Position numbers and translations under genes: made by a program
Notes under the pieces: model-generated
The model's input: only the letters and a program-made list of their open reading frames with translations
Told to the model about the DNA's origin: nothing
Database searches by the model: none
Shown here: one piece after another, positions 16,598-22,609 of the stretch
Layout of the letters: every line of letters starts with the position of its first letter
Numbering within the stretch: position 1 is the first letter of the stretch
IMG/VR virus record: IMGVR_UViG_3300009376_000034
Location: 1 to 41,072 of that record
DNA from: a virus
Length of the DNA stretch: 41,072 bases
Direction: 5' to 3' (one strand)

Positions 16598-16990
16598 ATG
16601 AGAAAAAAGAAGACTACTAAAAATTTTGTAAATTTCAAAATGAGTGACGAAGTTTACAAAAATAGACGTAAAGTTTTAAACTTCATTTATGAGTTAAAAA
16701 ATGAAGGTTTTAAACTACCAAGAATAGACGTGAGAATAGGAGAAGACAAAAAGTGTAGCGTTCTTGGAAGAGCAAGGTTAAAAGATAATATAATATGGAT
16801 AACTCAAAAAGCCATAAATAATGGTGAGATGGAGTTGCGAACAACTGTATATCATGAGTTGCTTCATGCAATCTATGGTTGCAATCATGTTAAAGGTTGC
16901 CCTATAATGAGTGCAACACAACCTGAAGTTGCAGTAAATAAAGTGAAAGCAATTGAGATATTTAAGAAGTACTACAACAAATACAACTAG
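16598..16990 (+). CDS. Putative zinc metalloprotease (HExxH)
   Basis: A 130-aa protein with a zincin motif in TVYHELLHAIYGCNHVKGCP: HELLH followed seven residues later by another His. Before it lie beta-strand-like segments (RIDVRIGEDKKCSVLGRARL, NIIWITQKAI), the usual order in minimal SprT-like and archaemetzincin-like domains. The catalytic Glu and the His ligands are present, so proteolysis is likely. The target is unknown; early expression suggests a host protein. The basic N-terminus (MRKKKTTKN) may bind DNA. Confidence 0.7.
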   Translation: MRKKKTTKNFVNFKMSDEVYKNRRKVLNFIYELKNEGFKLPRIDVRIGEDKKCSVLGRARLKDNIIWITQKAINNGEMELRTTVYHELLHAIYGCNHVKGCPIMSATQPEVAVNKVKAIEIFKKYYNKYN

Positions 16991-16997
16991 AACGAGT

Positions 16998-17012
16998 ACA
17001 CGTATAAAGTGA
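16998..17012 (+). repeat. 15-bp repeat, copy 2
   Basis: ACACGTATAAAGTGA, the same as at 15857-15871, immediately upstream of the -35 of the promoter at 17013. Confidence 0.5.
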
Positions 17013-17040
17013 TTGACTTTGACTTGAAAATGTGTATAGT
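17013..17040 (+). promoter_or_regulatory. Early sigma70 promoter
   Basis: TTGACT (17013-17018), 16-bp spacer and TATAGT (17035-17040); predicted start near 17047, inside or at the ATG at 17048. This argues that the next gene starts at 17075. Confidence 0.6.
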
Positions 17041-17074
17041 ATAAAACATGAATAACAACAAAGGATATAAACAA

Positions 17075-17275
17075 ATGATGAAAGTATATTTTAATGATGG
17101 TTCTGATAATTGGTTTTATGAATTTAAAAACCATAGCCATAAAGATAATTTAATTAATATTGAAAATTGTCTTTTTAGAAATACGTTAACAGCTAATTGG
17201 ATAACAAAAATAATATCTAATAATATAACGTATGAAAATAAAGAAATTGATAAATTTTTAGAGGGTGTATTTTAA
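17075..17275 (+). CDS. Small early protein of unknown function
   Basis: A 66-aa protein (MMKVYFNDGSDNWFYEFKNH). I place the start at 17075: it has an AAGGA SD with 9-nt spacing, while the ATG at 17048 has no SD and coincides with the predicted transcription start. Possible small alpha/beta fold. No family recognised. Confidence 0.55.
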   Translation: MMKVYFNDGSDNWFYEFKNHSHKDNLINIENCLFRNTLTANWITKIISNNITYENKEIDKFLEGVF

Positions 17276-17312
17276 AAGAATTATATTAAATAAATAATAT
17301 GATTGCCATAAT

Positions 17313-17341
17313 TTAGCCACAATTCTATGCTATGGTATAAA
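17313..17341 (+). promoter_or_regulatory. Extended -10 early promoter P1
   Basis: TGGTATAAA (extended -10, TATAAA at 17336-17341) preceded at 17-bp spacing by TTAGCC (17313-17318). GCCACAATT upstream is shared with similar sites near 18246 and 21781. An alternative pairing is TTGCCA (17303) with TATGCT (17326), also at 17 bp. Confidence 0.5.
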
Positions 17342-17369
17342 AATAATAATTGTAAATGGAGTGTAAAAA

Positions 17370-17636
17370 ATGATTAAAAACTATTTAAGAAGTACTAAAA
17401 ATTTATATAGTTGCTTTGTAAATGGGTATCAAGTTTATTACAGCTACAATACAGCTATTGGAATAAGATATCCAAACAATGACCTATATTTAAGTGAAAA
17501 TGTTTGGAGTACAACTACAGGTAGACATTTAACTTGGATAGATGGAGGAAGCAAGGAAGCTAAAAAAGAACGAATTAAATATAATGACTTACTAGATATA
17601 TTTAAAGATAAAAATATTAATAAGTATTATAATTAA
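17370..17636 (+). CDS. DUF8033-like small phage protein
   Basis: An 88-aa protein with VYYSYNTAIGIRYPNNDLYL and SENVWSTTTGRHLTWIDGGS. The (S)YxTxIxxR...SENVWSxTTGxHLxxID pattern recurs in many small phage proteins (DUF8033 to my recollection) with no known activity. A GGAGTG sequence precedes the ATG. Confidence 0.65.
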   Translation: MIKNYLRSTKNLYSCFVNGYQVYYSYNTAIGIRYPNNDLYLSENVWSTTTGRHLTWIDGGSKEAKKERIKYNDLLDIFKDKNINKYYN

Positions 17637-17642
17637 TAAACA

Positions 17643-17655
17643 CAACTGGAGGTTG
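17643..17655 (+). repeat. SD-in-loop hairpin, copy 3
   Basis: CAACT-GGA-GGTTG: 5-bp stem with a closing T-G pair, 3 nt before the ATG at 17659. Confidence 0.6.
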
Positions 17656-17658
17656 AAT

Positions 17659-17844
17659 ATGAGTAAAAAATATGGAGATTTTTCTCTTGATGAAATAAGA
17701 GAAATAAATTTTTCTGTAGGTTGTATCTTACAAGATAAAAAAGATTTAAGACCAACTGCACAAAAACATCTTGAAAATATTTTTAATAAAACTTGGAGTA
17801 CTATAAAATCTAATCAAGAACTACAAGCAACGAGAGGTTATTAA
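17659..17844 (+). CDS. Small helical early protein
   Basis: A 61-aa protein (SLDEIREINFSVGCILQDKK, AQKHLENIFNKTWSTI). The ATG at 17659 follows the hairpin SD with proper spacing; the in-frame TTG at 17653 lies inside the hairpin and is not used. Function unknown. Confidence 0.6.
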   Translation: MSKKYGDFSLDEIREINFSVGCILQDKKDLRPTAQKHLENIFNKTWSTIKSNQELQATRGY

Positions 17845-17857
17845 CAACTGGAGGTTG
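17845..17857 (+). repeat. SD-in-loop hairpin, copy 4
   Basis: CAACT-GGA-GGTTG, identical to copy 3 together with the following AATATG, before the ATG at 17861. Confidence 0.6.
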
Positions 17858-17860
17858 AAT

Positions 17861-18079
17861 ATGTTTTTAGATAATAAAGGTAAAAGATTATTTAAAAAAG
17901 AAAAAAGTATTCACGAGTTTGCAGAAGAGCCAGAAATAAAAGAATTAATTGATATGGGCTTTATGAAACTTGATGAAAGTAAATACGAGTATGATAAGAA
18001 TTGCTATTGTAAAAAGTGTAAAGAATATAGAATAGCAAATAGCTATGGCGGTTATAGTTATTCAAATATAAATAGATAA
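17861..18079 (+). CDS. Small protein with a Cys cluster
   Basis: A 72-aa protein with KNCYCKKCKEYRIANSYGGY near the end: a CxCxxC cluster that may bind zinc with one more ligand. The N-terminal part is helical and acidic (HEFAEEPEIKELIDMGFMKL). Start at the ATG after the hairpin SD. Function unknown. Confidence 0.6.
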   Translation: MFLDNKGKRLFKKEKSIHEFAEEPEIKELIDMGFMKLDESKYEYDKNCYCKKCKEYRIANSYGGYSYSNINR

Positions 18080-18092
18080 CAACTAGGAGTTG
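18080..18092 (+). repeat. SD-in-loop hairpin, copy 5
   Basis: CAACT-AGG-AGTTG: a fully Watson-Crick 5-bp stem. Compared with copies 1-4, positions 4/10 and 5/9 change but stay paired. It precedes the ATG at 18096. Confidence 0.6.
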
Positions 18093-18095
18093 AAT

Positions 18096-18179
18096 ATGAA
18101 TGAAATTATTTATCTAATCTATATTTATGTAGATGAATTAAATAATAATGCTATACAACTTACAAGTGTATGGTGTTGA
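18096..18179 (+). CDS. 27-aa peptide
   Basis: An ORF behind hairpin copy 5: NEIIYLIYIYVDELNNNAIQ then LTSVWC. It is aromatic and hydrophobic at the start. It ends on the -35 of the next promoter. Its existence rests on the RBS element only. Confidence 0.45.
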   Translation: MNEIIYLIYIYVDELNNNAIQLTSVWC

Positions 18180-18204
18180 CAACCATAGGTTGTACACTTA
18201 TAGG
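18176..18204 (+). promoter_or_regulatory. Early promoter with palindromic spacer
   Basis: TTGACA (18176-18181), 17-bp spacer and TATAGG (18199-18204). The -35 and spacer include the inverted repeat ACAACC-ATA-GGTTGT (18179-18193). The predicted start is near 18211, inside the operator-like palindrome at 18208-18225. Confidence 0.65.
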
Positions 18205-18207
18205 TTG

Positions 18208-18225
18208 TGTGACATTTATGTCACA
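18208..18225 (+). promoter_or_regulatory. Operator-like palindrome at the start site
   Basis: TGTGACAT-TT-ATGTCACA, 8-bp perfect arms, covering the predicted transcription start. This is a classical repressor position. The half sites resemble CRP (TGTGA/TCACA), but the spacing is 8, not 6. No U-run follows, so it is not a terminator. Confidence 0.55.
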
Positions 18226-18248
18226 TAATAAAATACTTATTGTTGCCA

Positions 18249-18287
18249 CAATTTAAACTTAATTGTGCCATATGAGTATGCTATAAG
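18249..18287 (+). promoter_or_regulatory. Inverted repeat plus extended -10 (P2)
   Basis: CACAATT-TAAACTT-AATTGTG (perfect 7-bp arms, about 18247-18267), then TGCTATAAG (extended -10, TATAAG at 18282-18287). The GCCACAATT and TGNTATAA pair recurs at P1 and P3. No good -35 is present, so an activator may be needed. Confidence 0.4.
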
Positions 18288-18295
18288 GAGATAAT

Positions 18296-18340
18296 ATGTT
18301 ATTAAACTTTAATTGTAAAGGAGTAGTGATTATGAAATGA
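18296..18340 (+). CDS. 14-aa leader peptide
   Basis: ATG with a good SD (AAGGAG, 5 nt) encodes MLLNFNCKGVVIMK and stops in an ATGA overlap with the next gene. The SD of the next gene lies inside it, so its translation could control the downstream gene. Confidence 0.45.
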   Translation: MLLNFNCKGVVIMK

Positions 18341-18600
18341 ATAAAAATTATTCTTTAAAAGTTAATTCAAATGAGTTAAACTTTTTGAAACAATCTATAA
18401 GAAAAAATATTCAAACATATAAAGAAACTAAAAATATGAATGATGTTTTCTTTAAGACTTGTGTTCAACAACTTGAAACTCTATTAGACAAAGTTGAAAA
18501 AGCAGATGGTAAAAAAGAAATCCATCATACTAATGTTCAAGGTAAAATGAATAAAGCTTTTAAAACTTTATTAATGAGTGCAATACCAAGTGTTAAATAA
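18337..18600 (+). CDS. Small helical early protein
   Basis: An 87-aa protein with helices NELNFLKQSIRKNIQTYKET and TCVQQLETLLDKVEKADGKK, then a basic C-terminus (NKAFKTLLMSAIPSVK). The start overlaps the stop of a 14-aa leader ORF (ATGA), suggesting translational coupling. Not recognised. Confidence 0.6.
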   Translation: MNKNYSLKVNSNELNFLKQSIRKNIQTYKETKNMNDVFFKTCVQQLETLLDKVEKADGKKEIHHTNVQGKMNKAFKTLLMSAIPSVK

Positions 18601-18607
18601 CTAACCC

Positions 18608-18644
18608 TTATACTCTTACTTACTACTATCAAGTAGGAGTATAA
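18608..18644 (+). other. Hairpin between early genes
   Basis: TTATACTC (18608-18615) pairs with GAGTATAA (18637-18644), and inner CTAC with GTAG. No U-run follows; an SD (AAAGGAG) for the next gene comes 8 nt later. It is probably an mRNA processing or control element. Confidence 0.45.
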
Positions 18645-18661
18645 ACAACAAAGGAGTAAGC

Positions 18662-18832
18662 ATGAGAAAGCTAACTAAAAAAGAAAAAGAAATCTTAAAT
18701 AACTTTAATAGTTTTTTTAAGATAGACGAAGGAAGAAATAATTTAGATACAGGTAAAGTAATTGAGCCAAAACCTACTCTAGATTATTATGATAACCTTA
18801 ACACAATGGAGGATAACTATGATAATAACTAG
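18662..18832 (+). CDS. 56-aa hydrophilic early protein
   Basis: Starts MRKLTKKEKEILNNFNSFFK and ends in an Asp/Asn-rich tail. SD AAAGGAG with 6-nt spacing makes translation very likely. It overlaps the next gene by 14 bp, whose SD (GGAGG) lies inside its tail. Function unknown. Confidence 0.6.
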   Translation: MRKLTKKEKEILNNFNSFFKIDEGRNNLDTGKVIEPKPTLDYYDNLNTMEDNYDNN

Positions 18833-18950
18833 AAACTTTGCATATACTATCTATAATTTAATTAGAAAATTATTCATAGAAAAATATGAAGAGCAGGATA
18901 GAAGAGATGCTATGAAGAGAAGAGATGAGTTAAATAGTTGGAGGAAATAA
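18819..18950 (+). CDS. 43-aa basic amphipathic protein
   Basis: A half-hydrophobic N-terminus (MIITRNFAYTIYNLIRKLFI) followed by a highly charged helix (EEQDRRDAMKRRDELNSWRK). It may sit on the membrane surface. SD GGAGG at 6 nt. Not recognised. Confidence 0.55.
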   Translation: MIITRNFAYTIYNLIRKLFIEKYEEQDRRDAMKRRDELNSWRK

Positions 18951-18952
18951 AT

Positions 18953-19048
18953 ATGTACGAAGAGATATTTTTATTTACAACTAATCCAATTTTAGACTAT
19001 GGTATATTGTTTTTAATTGGTATAATAATATTATGGTGGAAAGGATAA
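18953..19048 (+). CDS. 31-aa single-pass membrane peptide
   Basis: TTNPILDYGILFLIGIIILW then WKG: one transmembrane helix with an acidic N-terminus. SD GGAGG (within TTGGAGGAAATAAAT). It starts 2 bp after the preceding stop. Confidence 0.55.
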   Translation: MYEEIFLFTTNPILDYGILFLIGIIILWWKG

Positions 19049-19051
19049 CAT

Positions 19052-19240
19052 ATGATAACAGTTAAAGAGTTAATAAAAAGATTAAAGAAAATGCCACAAA
19101 ATAAAGAGGTATGTTTTTTTAATCATGATGATGAATATGTTTATGAATTAGATAAGGGTGTGTGGAATATACCTAATACTAATTTAAAAGGTGTAAGATA
19201 TTCTAACTGGGTTGAGATAGCTGGGAGGAGTGGAACATGA
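19052..19240 (+). CDS. Small early protein
   Basis: A 62-aa protein beginning MITVKELIKRLKKMPQNKEV, a helix-strand start common to small phage proteins of unknown role. SD AAAGGA. An ATGA overlap links it to the next gene. Confidence 0.6.
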   Translation: MITVKELIKRLKKMPQNKEVCFFNHDDEYVYELDKGVWNIPNTNLKGVRYSNWVEIAGRSGT

Positions 19241-19455
19241 AACTAAATAAATGGGTAAAAGAAAATGGTAAATGGTATGAGGCAAAATGTTTAAAGTTTT
19301 ATGCAGATAAGGGAGAGGATAAAAACTATACATCTATACTTATGAGAGCATCTAAATTAAATAATATAGATATACATTATCTTGTAAATACTTTAGAAGA
19401 TATTTTATTTGATAGAGGATATAAAAAAGATGAGGAAATAAATGAGAGCAGATAG
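19237..19455 (+). CDS. Small early protein
   Basis: A 72-aa mixed alpha/beta protein (KWVKENGKWYEAKCLKFYAD; YLVNTLEDILFDRGYKKDEE). It is coupled by ATGA to the gene before and overlaps the next by 14 bp. Not recognised. Confidence 0.55.
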   Translation: MKLNKWVKENGKWYEAKCLKFYADKGEDKNYTSILMRASKLNNIDIHYLVNTLEDILFDRGYKKDEEINESR

Positions 19456-19633
19456 ACAGAAGATAAAAAAAATAAAAAAACTTTTAGAAACATATTATGG
19501 CGAACATCATTGGCAAGTAGTGGGTGAGATTAAAGCAATTATTTATAATCTACCTAAAAGAAAATATATAGAGTGGGATGATAGATTTAAACAAGGTGAA
19601 AAATTGAAAGAGTTGCCATATGAAAACAGATAG
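19442..19633 (+). CDS. Small basic early protein
   Basis: A 63-aa protein: basic helix (RADRQKIKKIKKLLETYYGE), then HHWQVVGEIKAIIYNLPKRK. The helix with a basic patch may contact nucleic acid. It overlaps both neighbours by 14 bp. Confidence 0.55.
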   Translation: MRADRQKIKKIKKLLETYYGEHHWQVVGEIKAIIYNLPKRKYIEWDDRFKQGEKLKELPYENR

Positions 19634-19874
19634 TAAGATAATTAAAACTGAAAACAAAATACCTAAAGAAAAAGTTTATCAGTTTAAGTTAGATGACGAC
19701 ACGATTGAAGAGATTAAAAGTATGTCATTAAAGAAAGCGGTTAAATCTTTTCAAAATAAATATGATAAAGCAAAGATAGCTAAAGTTTATTATGTAAATA
19801 AAAAAGGACATAGATTATTAAGCATAATAAAGTTAAAGGTAGGTAGAAAAAAGAAACTAGGGAGGTGGAGTTAA
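19620..19874 (+). CDS. Small Lys-rich early protein
   Basis: An 84-aa protein, about a quarter lysine, with a possible beta-alpha-beta core (VYQFKLDDDTIEEIKSMSLK; AKIAKVYYVNKKGHRLLSII) and a basic tail (KVGRKKKLGRWS). The stop overlaps the next start (TAATG). Function unknown. Confidence 0.55.
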   Translation: MKTDSKIIKTENKIPKEKVYQFKLDDDTIEEIKSMSLKKAVKSFQNKYDKAKIAKVYYVNKKGHRLLSIIKLKVGRKKKLGRWS

Positions 19875-20038
19875 TGATTGATATAGAATATAAAAACTTT
19901 TGTATTTGTATAAATTATTTTAATAATGGTAAATCATATTACTATACAATATGGACTAAAGACTTTGTTGACATGGTTTGTGGTGAATTTAAGTCTATTA
20001 AATCAGCAAAGAAATATATTAGAGAGATGTTAGTATAA
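19874..20038 (+). CDS. 54-aa early protein
   Basis: CICINYFNNGKSYYYTIWTK and then CGEFKSIKSAKKYIREM: strands followed by a basic helix, three cysteines. SD GGAGGTGGAG directly upstream. The start and stop both overlap neighbours (TAATG). Not recognised. Confidence 0.6.
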   Translation: MIDIEYKNFCICINYFNNGKSYYYTIWTKDFVDMVCGEFKSIKSAKKYIREMLV

Positions 20039-20271
20039 TGCATAAGTATAATGAGAGTAGGAAGAGAGCAAGATTAAGATGGAGGCAATCTGATAAGGGT
20101 AAGGCATGGGATAAGGCATACTATCAAAGAGATTATGTTAAGAAGAAAGCCCATGAGTATTACATAGAGAAAAAAATAAGGGACTATCAAAAAGAAATGG
20201 ATGAATTAAAAAAGAATAATAATGATTTACTTCATGCACAAAATAGTATAAGGTTTACTGACTATGAATAA
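20038..20271 (+). CDS. Tyr/Arg/Lys-rich helical repeat protein
   Basis: A 77-aa protein with spaced aromatic-basic repeats (RKRARLRWRQSDKGKAWDKA, YYQRDYVKKKAHEYYIEKKI). It resembles the 54-aa product at 23290, which shares the Y(H/Y)QR..V..KK and (H)EYYI.KKI / HEWYINKKI segments, so the two are likely paralogues. Such Arg/Tyr helices often bind DNA or RNA. Function unproven. Confidence 0.55.
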   Translation: MHKYNESRKRARLRWRQSDKGKAWDKAYYQRDYVKKKAHEYYIEKKIRDYQKEMDELKKNNNDLLHAQNSIRFTDYE

Positions 20272-20458
20272 ATTAAAATTAAAAATTAAATTAAAAAAAT
20301 TACACGAAGTCATACATAAATTAAAGTTAAAGACTTTAGATAAAGAAGATATAATCTTTGAGGACTTTACAGAATTATCTAATAGGGTGGACACCTTGTT
20401 AGATATAGTTATCCACGATACAAAGCCGAAAGATGATGGGTTGTATTTGGAGAACTAA
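20264..20458 (+). CDS. Small coiled-coil early protein
   Basis: A 64-aa protein: a heptad-like Leu/Lys start (NKLKLKIKLKKLHEVIHKLK) and an acidic end. It overlaps the preceding gene by 8 bp. Not recognised. Confidence 0.5.
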   Translation: MNKLKLKIKLKKLHEVIHKLKLKTLDKEDIIFEDFTELSNRVDTLLDIVIHDTKPKDDGLYLEN

Positions 20459-20478
20459 ACAAGAACAAAGGAGGCACA

Positions 20479-20670
20479 ATGAGTGAACAGAAGATAAAGA
20501 TGGTGTTAAGAAAAGAACAGAAGTGGGGTAGAGATTTATTCTATCCTGTTAATAGAGATGATGTTTGGATACTTGGTTTGTTAAGACAAAAGTCTATGAC
20601 TAGAGAGAACATAAACTTTTTAAAGATGACTAACAGATTTGAGTTTGAATTAAAACAGGAAATAATATAA
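20479..20670 (+). CDS. Small early protein
   Basis: A 63-aa protein (MVLRKEQKWGRDLFYPVNRD; ENINFLKMTNRFEFELKQEI). Its strong SD (AAAGGAGG) indicates good expression. No family recognised. Confidence 0.6.
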   Translation: MSEQKIKMVLRKEQKWGRDLFYPVNRDDVWILGLLRQKSMTRENINFLKMTNRFEFELKQEII

Positions 20671-20679
20671 GGAGGAATA

Positions 20680-20928
20680 ATGGTTGAATGTCCACATTGT
20701 AAAAGTAAAAAGTTAGAATACTACCCAGATGTAGATAATGCAAGTTGGGTAAGACATATCTATACACAAACTAAAGATGGTTGGAAGATAAAAGTTTTTA
20801 GTGATGATGATTATGAAATTAAAAAGGATGTATCTACAATACAAACAGTTAAAATATATGATAATGATATGATGCCTTACATGTATTGCCAAGACTGTAC
20901 TGCAGAAATAGATGGAAGGTATATATAA
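20680..20928 (+). CDS. Zinc-ribbon-like small protein
   Basis: An 82-aa protein with CPHCKSKKLEYYPD at residues 4-17 and YMYCQDCTAEIDG near the end: two CxxC knuckles about 65 residues apart, a minimal zinc ribbon. SD AAGGAGG. It may bind nucleic acid or a protein partner; the role is unknown. Confidence 0.65.
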   Translation: MVECPHCKSKKLEYYPDVDNASWVRHIYTQTKDGWKIKVFSDDDYEIKKDVSTIQTVKIYDNDMMPYMYCQDCTAEIDGRYI

Positions 20929-20929
20929 T

Positions 20930-21088
20930 ATGTATTGTATATTAATTAAAGATAAAGATAATGGTAGGTATAGAATATATACTAATGAAATCTTTAATCT
21001 ATTAGAAGAGGCGATAGATTATGCGAAGAGATGTAAGATAAAAGTTAAATGGAAAGTTGTAGAGTTTGACTATAAATATTTTAATTAA
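20930..21088 (+). CDS. 52-aa early protein
   Basis: MYCILIKDKDNGRYRIYTNE, helix LLEEAIDYAKRCKIKVK, then strand WKVVEFDYKY: a compact beta-alpha-beta pattern often seen in phage microproteins. It starts 1 bp after the previous stop. Not recognised. Confidence 0.6.
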   Translation: MYCILIKDKDNGRYRIYTNEIFNLLEEAIDYAKRCKIKVKWKVVEFDYKYFN

Positions 21089-21108
21089 CCTTAACTAAAG
21101 GAGGCAGT

Positions 21109-21291
21109 ATGTCTAACAAAAAAATAACATTAACTTTAGATAAACAAATTCTAAAGGATGGGTTGCAAGGTGCTGATATGTACAAAGCAAGTGGGCAATT
21201 CATTGAGGGGAATGCTGTTCACGATTTATTCGTTCATATTGTAGAAGAATTAAAACGAATTAAAAAGATAAAGGAGAAAAAAGATGAGTGA
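21109..21291 (+). CDS. Small early protein
   Basis: A 60-aa protein (KITLTLDKQILKDGLQGADM) with a charged helical tail. Strong SD AAAGGAGG. It overlaps the next gene by 8 bp. Not recognised. Confidence 0.6.
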   Translation: MSNKKITLTLDKQILKDGLQGADMYKASGQFIEGNAVHDLFVHIVEELKRIKKIKEKKDE

Positions 21292-21601
21292 AGATAAAAT
21301 TTATGGATGGAATGAAGAGGAGTTAGATGTAATCTACTCTACTGAAGATGACCCTAACTTTGAACCTGACCCTGAAGAAATAAAGTGTAGTAATTGTGGT
21401 GAAGATATAGGTACATACGATTATAGTACTTGTACTTATGACACGAAGAGTTGGGTTGCTACTGATAGAAAACAAGATTATTATTGTGATGAAGAGTGTT
21501 ATAATAATGTGAGTGGTAGGTTAGTTAAAGGAGTATGGGTTAAAGAACCTTTAGTGTTTGGTTATAGTAAAGAGAAAGGTTTTTATAATATATATAATTA
21601 G
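21284..21601 (+). CDS. Zinc-finger-like acidic protein
   Basis: A 105-aa protein: acidic N-terminus (residues 1-33), then CSNCGEDIGTYDYSTC and YYCDEECYN, a CxxC plus CxxxC arrangement fitting one zinc site, then a basic-aromatic C-terminus. SD AAAGGAG inside the preceding gene. Protein-protein contact is the likely role; no family assigned. Confidence 0.6.
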   Translation: MSEDKIYGWNEEELDVIYSTEDDPNFEPDPEEIKCSNCGEDIGTYDYSTCTYDTKSWVATDRKQDYYCDEECYNNVSGRLVKGVWVKEPLVFGYSKEKGFYNIYN

Positions 21602-21827
21602 AAATTGTAATGATGATATGATTAATAATCCTAATCATTTATATATAATTAATATAGAAAAATTTTTATGATTATAATAGAACATAATAAATATTTTAGA
21701 AGATGCGTCAGTATGTCGCATATGTTTAATAAAAATTTTCTGTTTGGACACACAATGAACAATGTCTTAACATAAAATTGCCACAATCTTTTAGTAGTGT
21801 TGTGTTATAAAAAAACAAAAGGAGTAT
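21602..21827 (+). promoter_or_regulatory. Intergenic region with extended -10 promoter P3
   Basis: No gene is visible in these 226 bp. ATGCG-N9-CGCAT (about 21702-21720) is a weak hairpin. TTGCCACAATC (21778-21788) and TGTTATAAA (TATAAA at 21806-21811) repeat the P1/P2 motif pair, followed by SD AAAGGAG for the gene at 21828. The TTGCCA-to-TATAAA spacing is 22, so the extended -10 probably dominates. Confidence 0.45.
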
Positions 21828-22292
21828 ATGCATAGATATAATAAAGCTACAACTAAATATAAAGATGTACCTAACGCAGAAAAATTTATGGTTGCGTTAG
21901 ATAAGTTGGATACTAATGAGGCAGATAGTTTGGGTATGCTATTAAGTAATTTAAGTATGCCTCAAATGTGTTGCAGTTGGGTAAGTGAAGAACACTTTAA
22001 TAATCTATTAGAAAAATATAAAATAGACTTGACCCCTTATGTTAAAGATGATACAAGAATTACTACCTCTATTAAATCTGAAATAGCAACTGAACTATTT
22101 AGATTAATAGATAGTGATAAGTACAAGAAGAGAAACTTAATCAAAGCATTAAGACTTAAATTTCCTGATGTCAATTCAGGTGTGATATGTAGATTGATTA
22201 AGAAATATTTATCTTTAAGAATACTAGAGATAGATAGAACATATAAAACAAAACCCTTTGTAATCAAAGGTAAGTACTATATAGGAGGATAG
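21828..22292 (+). CDS. Possible winged-helix protein
   Basis: A 154-aa protein. The C-terminal half (SEIATELFRLIDSDKYKKRN, LIKALRLKFPDVNSGVICRL, then a basic strand pair ending KPFVIKGKYYIGG) looks like a winged helix. The N-terminal half is helical, with MPQMCCSWVSEEHF. It has its own promoter-like region. A transcription regulator is possible; no family is recognised. Confidence 0.5.
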   Translation: MHRYNKATTKYKDVPNAEKFMVALDKLDTNEADSLGMLLSNLSMPQMCCSWVSEEHFNNLLEKYKIDLTPYVKDDTRITTSIKSEIATELFRLIDSDKYKKRNLIKALRLKFPDVNSGVICRLIKKYLSLRILEIDRTYKTKPFVIKGKYYIGG

Positions 22293-22445
22293 ATGAATAA
22301 AACAATAGGACAATTAATAAAAGAAAATCATTGGAGTACACGAAGATTAGCAGTAGCCATAAACATAACAAAGGAGGACATACGCAAATGGGAAAAGTCA
22401 AACAAGCCATACAAGAAGTTGAAGAAGAAGTCATATCTTTGGTAA
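22293..22445 (+). CDS. 50-aa Cro/Xre-like HTH protein
   Basis: A complete but minimal helix-turn-helix: MNKTIGQLIKENHWSTRRLA then VAINITKEDIRKWEKSN, the usual order (helix 1, helix 2, turn, recognition helix, W-E). It ends in a basic tail (KKLKKKSYLW). Its start is one base after the previous stop, with SD GGAGG. A small regulator of phage or host promoters is likely. It overlaps the next gene by 58 bp in another frame. Confidence 0.6.
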   Translation: MNKTIGQLIKENHWSTRRLAVAINITKEDIRKWEKSNKPYKKLKKKSYLW

Positions 22446-22609
22446 TGGATGGGTTTAAATTGAGTGAGATTAAAGCTACATTTAATTATCAAAATGAGAT
22501 GAATAGTTTAGACAATCTTTACTTCCTTGATGATACTTTAGTTGAGAAGTATTATGACAAGGCAGTATGGCAAAAAGAAAATGATGGAGAGGAGTATCCT
22601 TATGAATAA
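22388..22609 (+). CDS. Small acidic helical protein
   Basis: A 73-aa protein (VKQAIQEVEEEVISLVMDGF, KLSEIKATFNYQNEMNSLDN), very acidic at the end. I start at the ATG at 22388, 10 nt after GGAGG, and not at the upstream TTG. The acidic helices may act as an inhibitor or DNA mimic, a guess only. Confidence 0.55.
   Translation: MGKVKQAIQEVEEEVISLVMDGFKLSEIKATFNYQNEMNSLDNLYFLDDTLVEKYYDKAVWQKENDGEEYPYE

Noticed and set aside
18208-18225. CRP/FNR site
   Set aside because: The half sites TGTGA/TCACA are 8 bp apart instead of 6, so I report a generic operator only.
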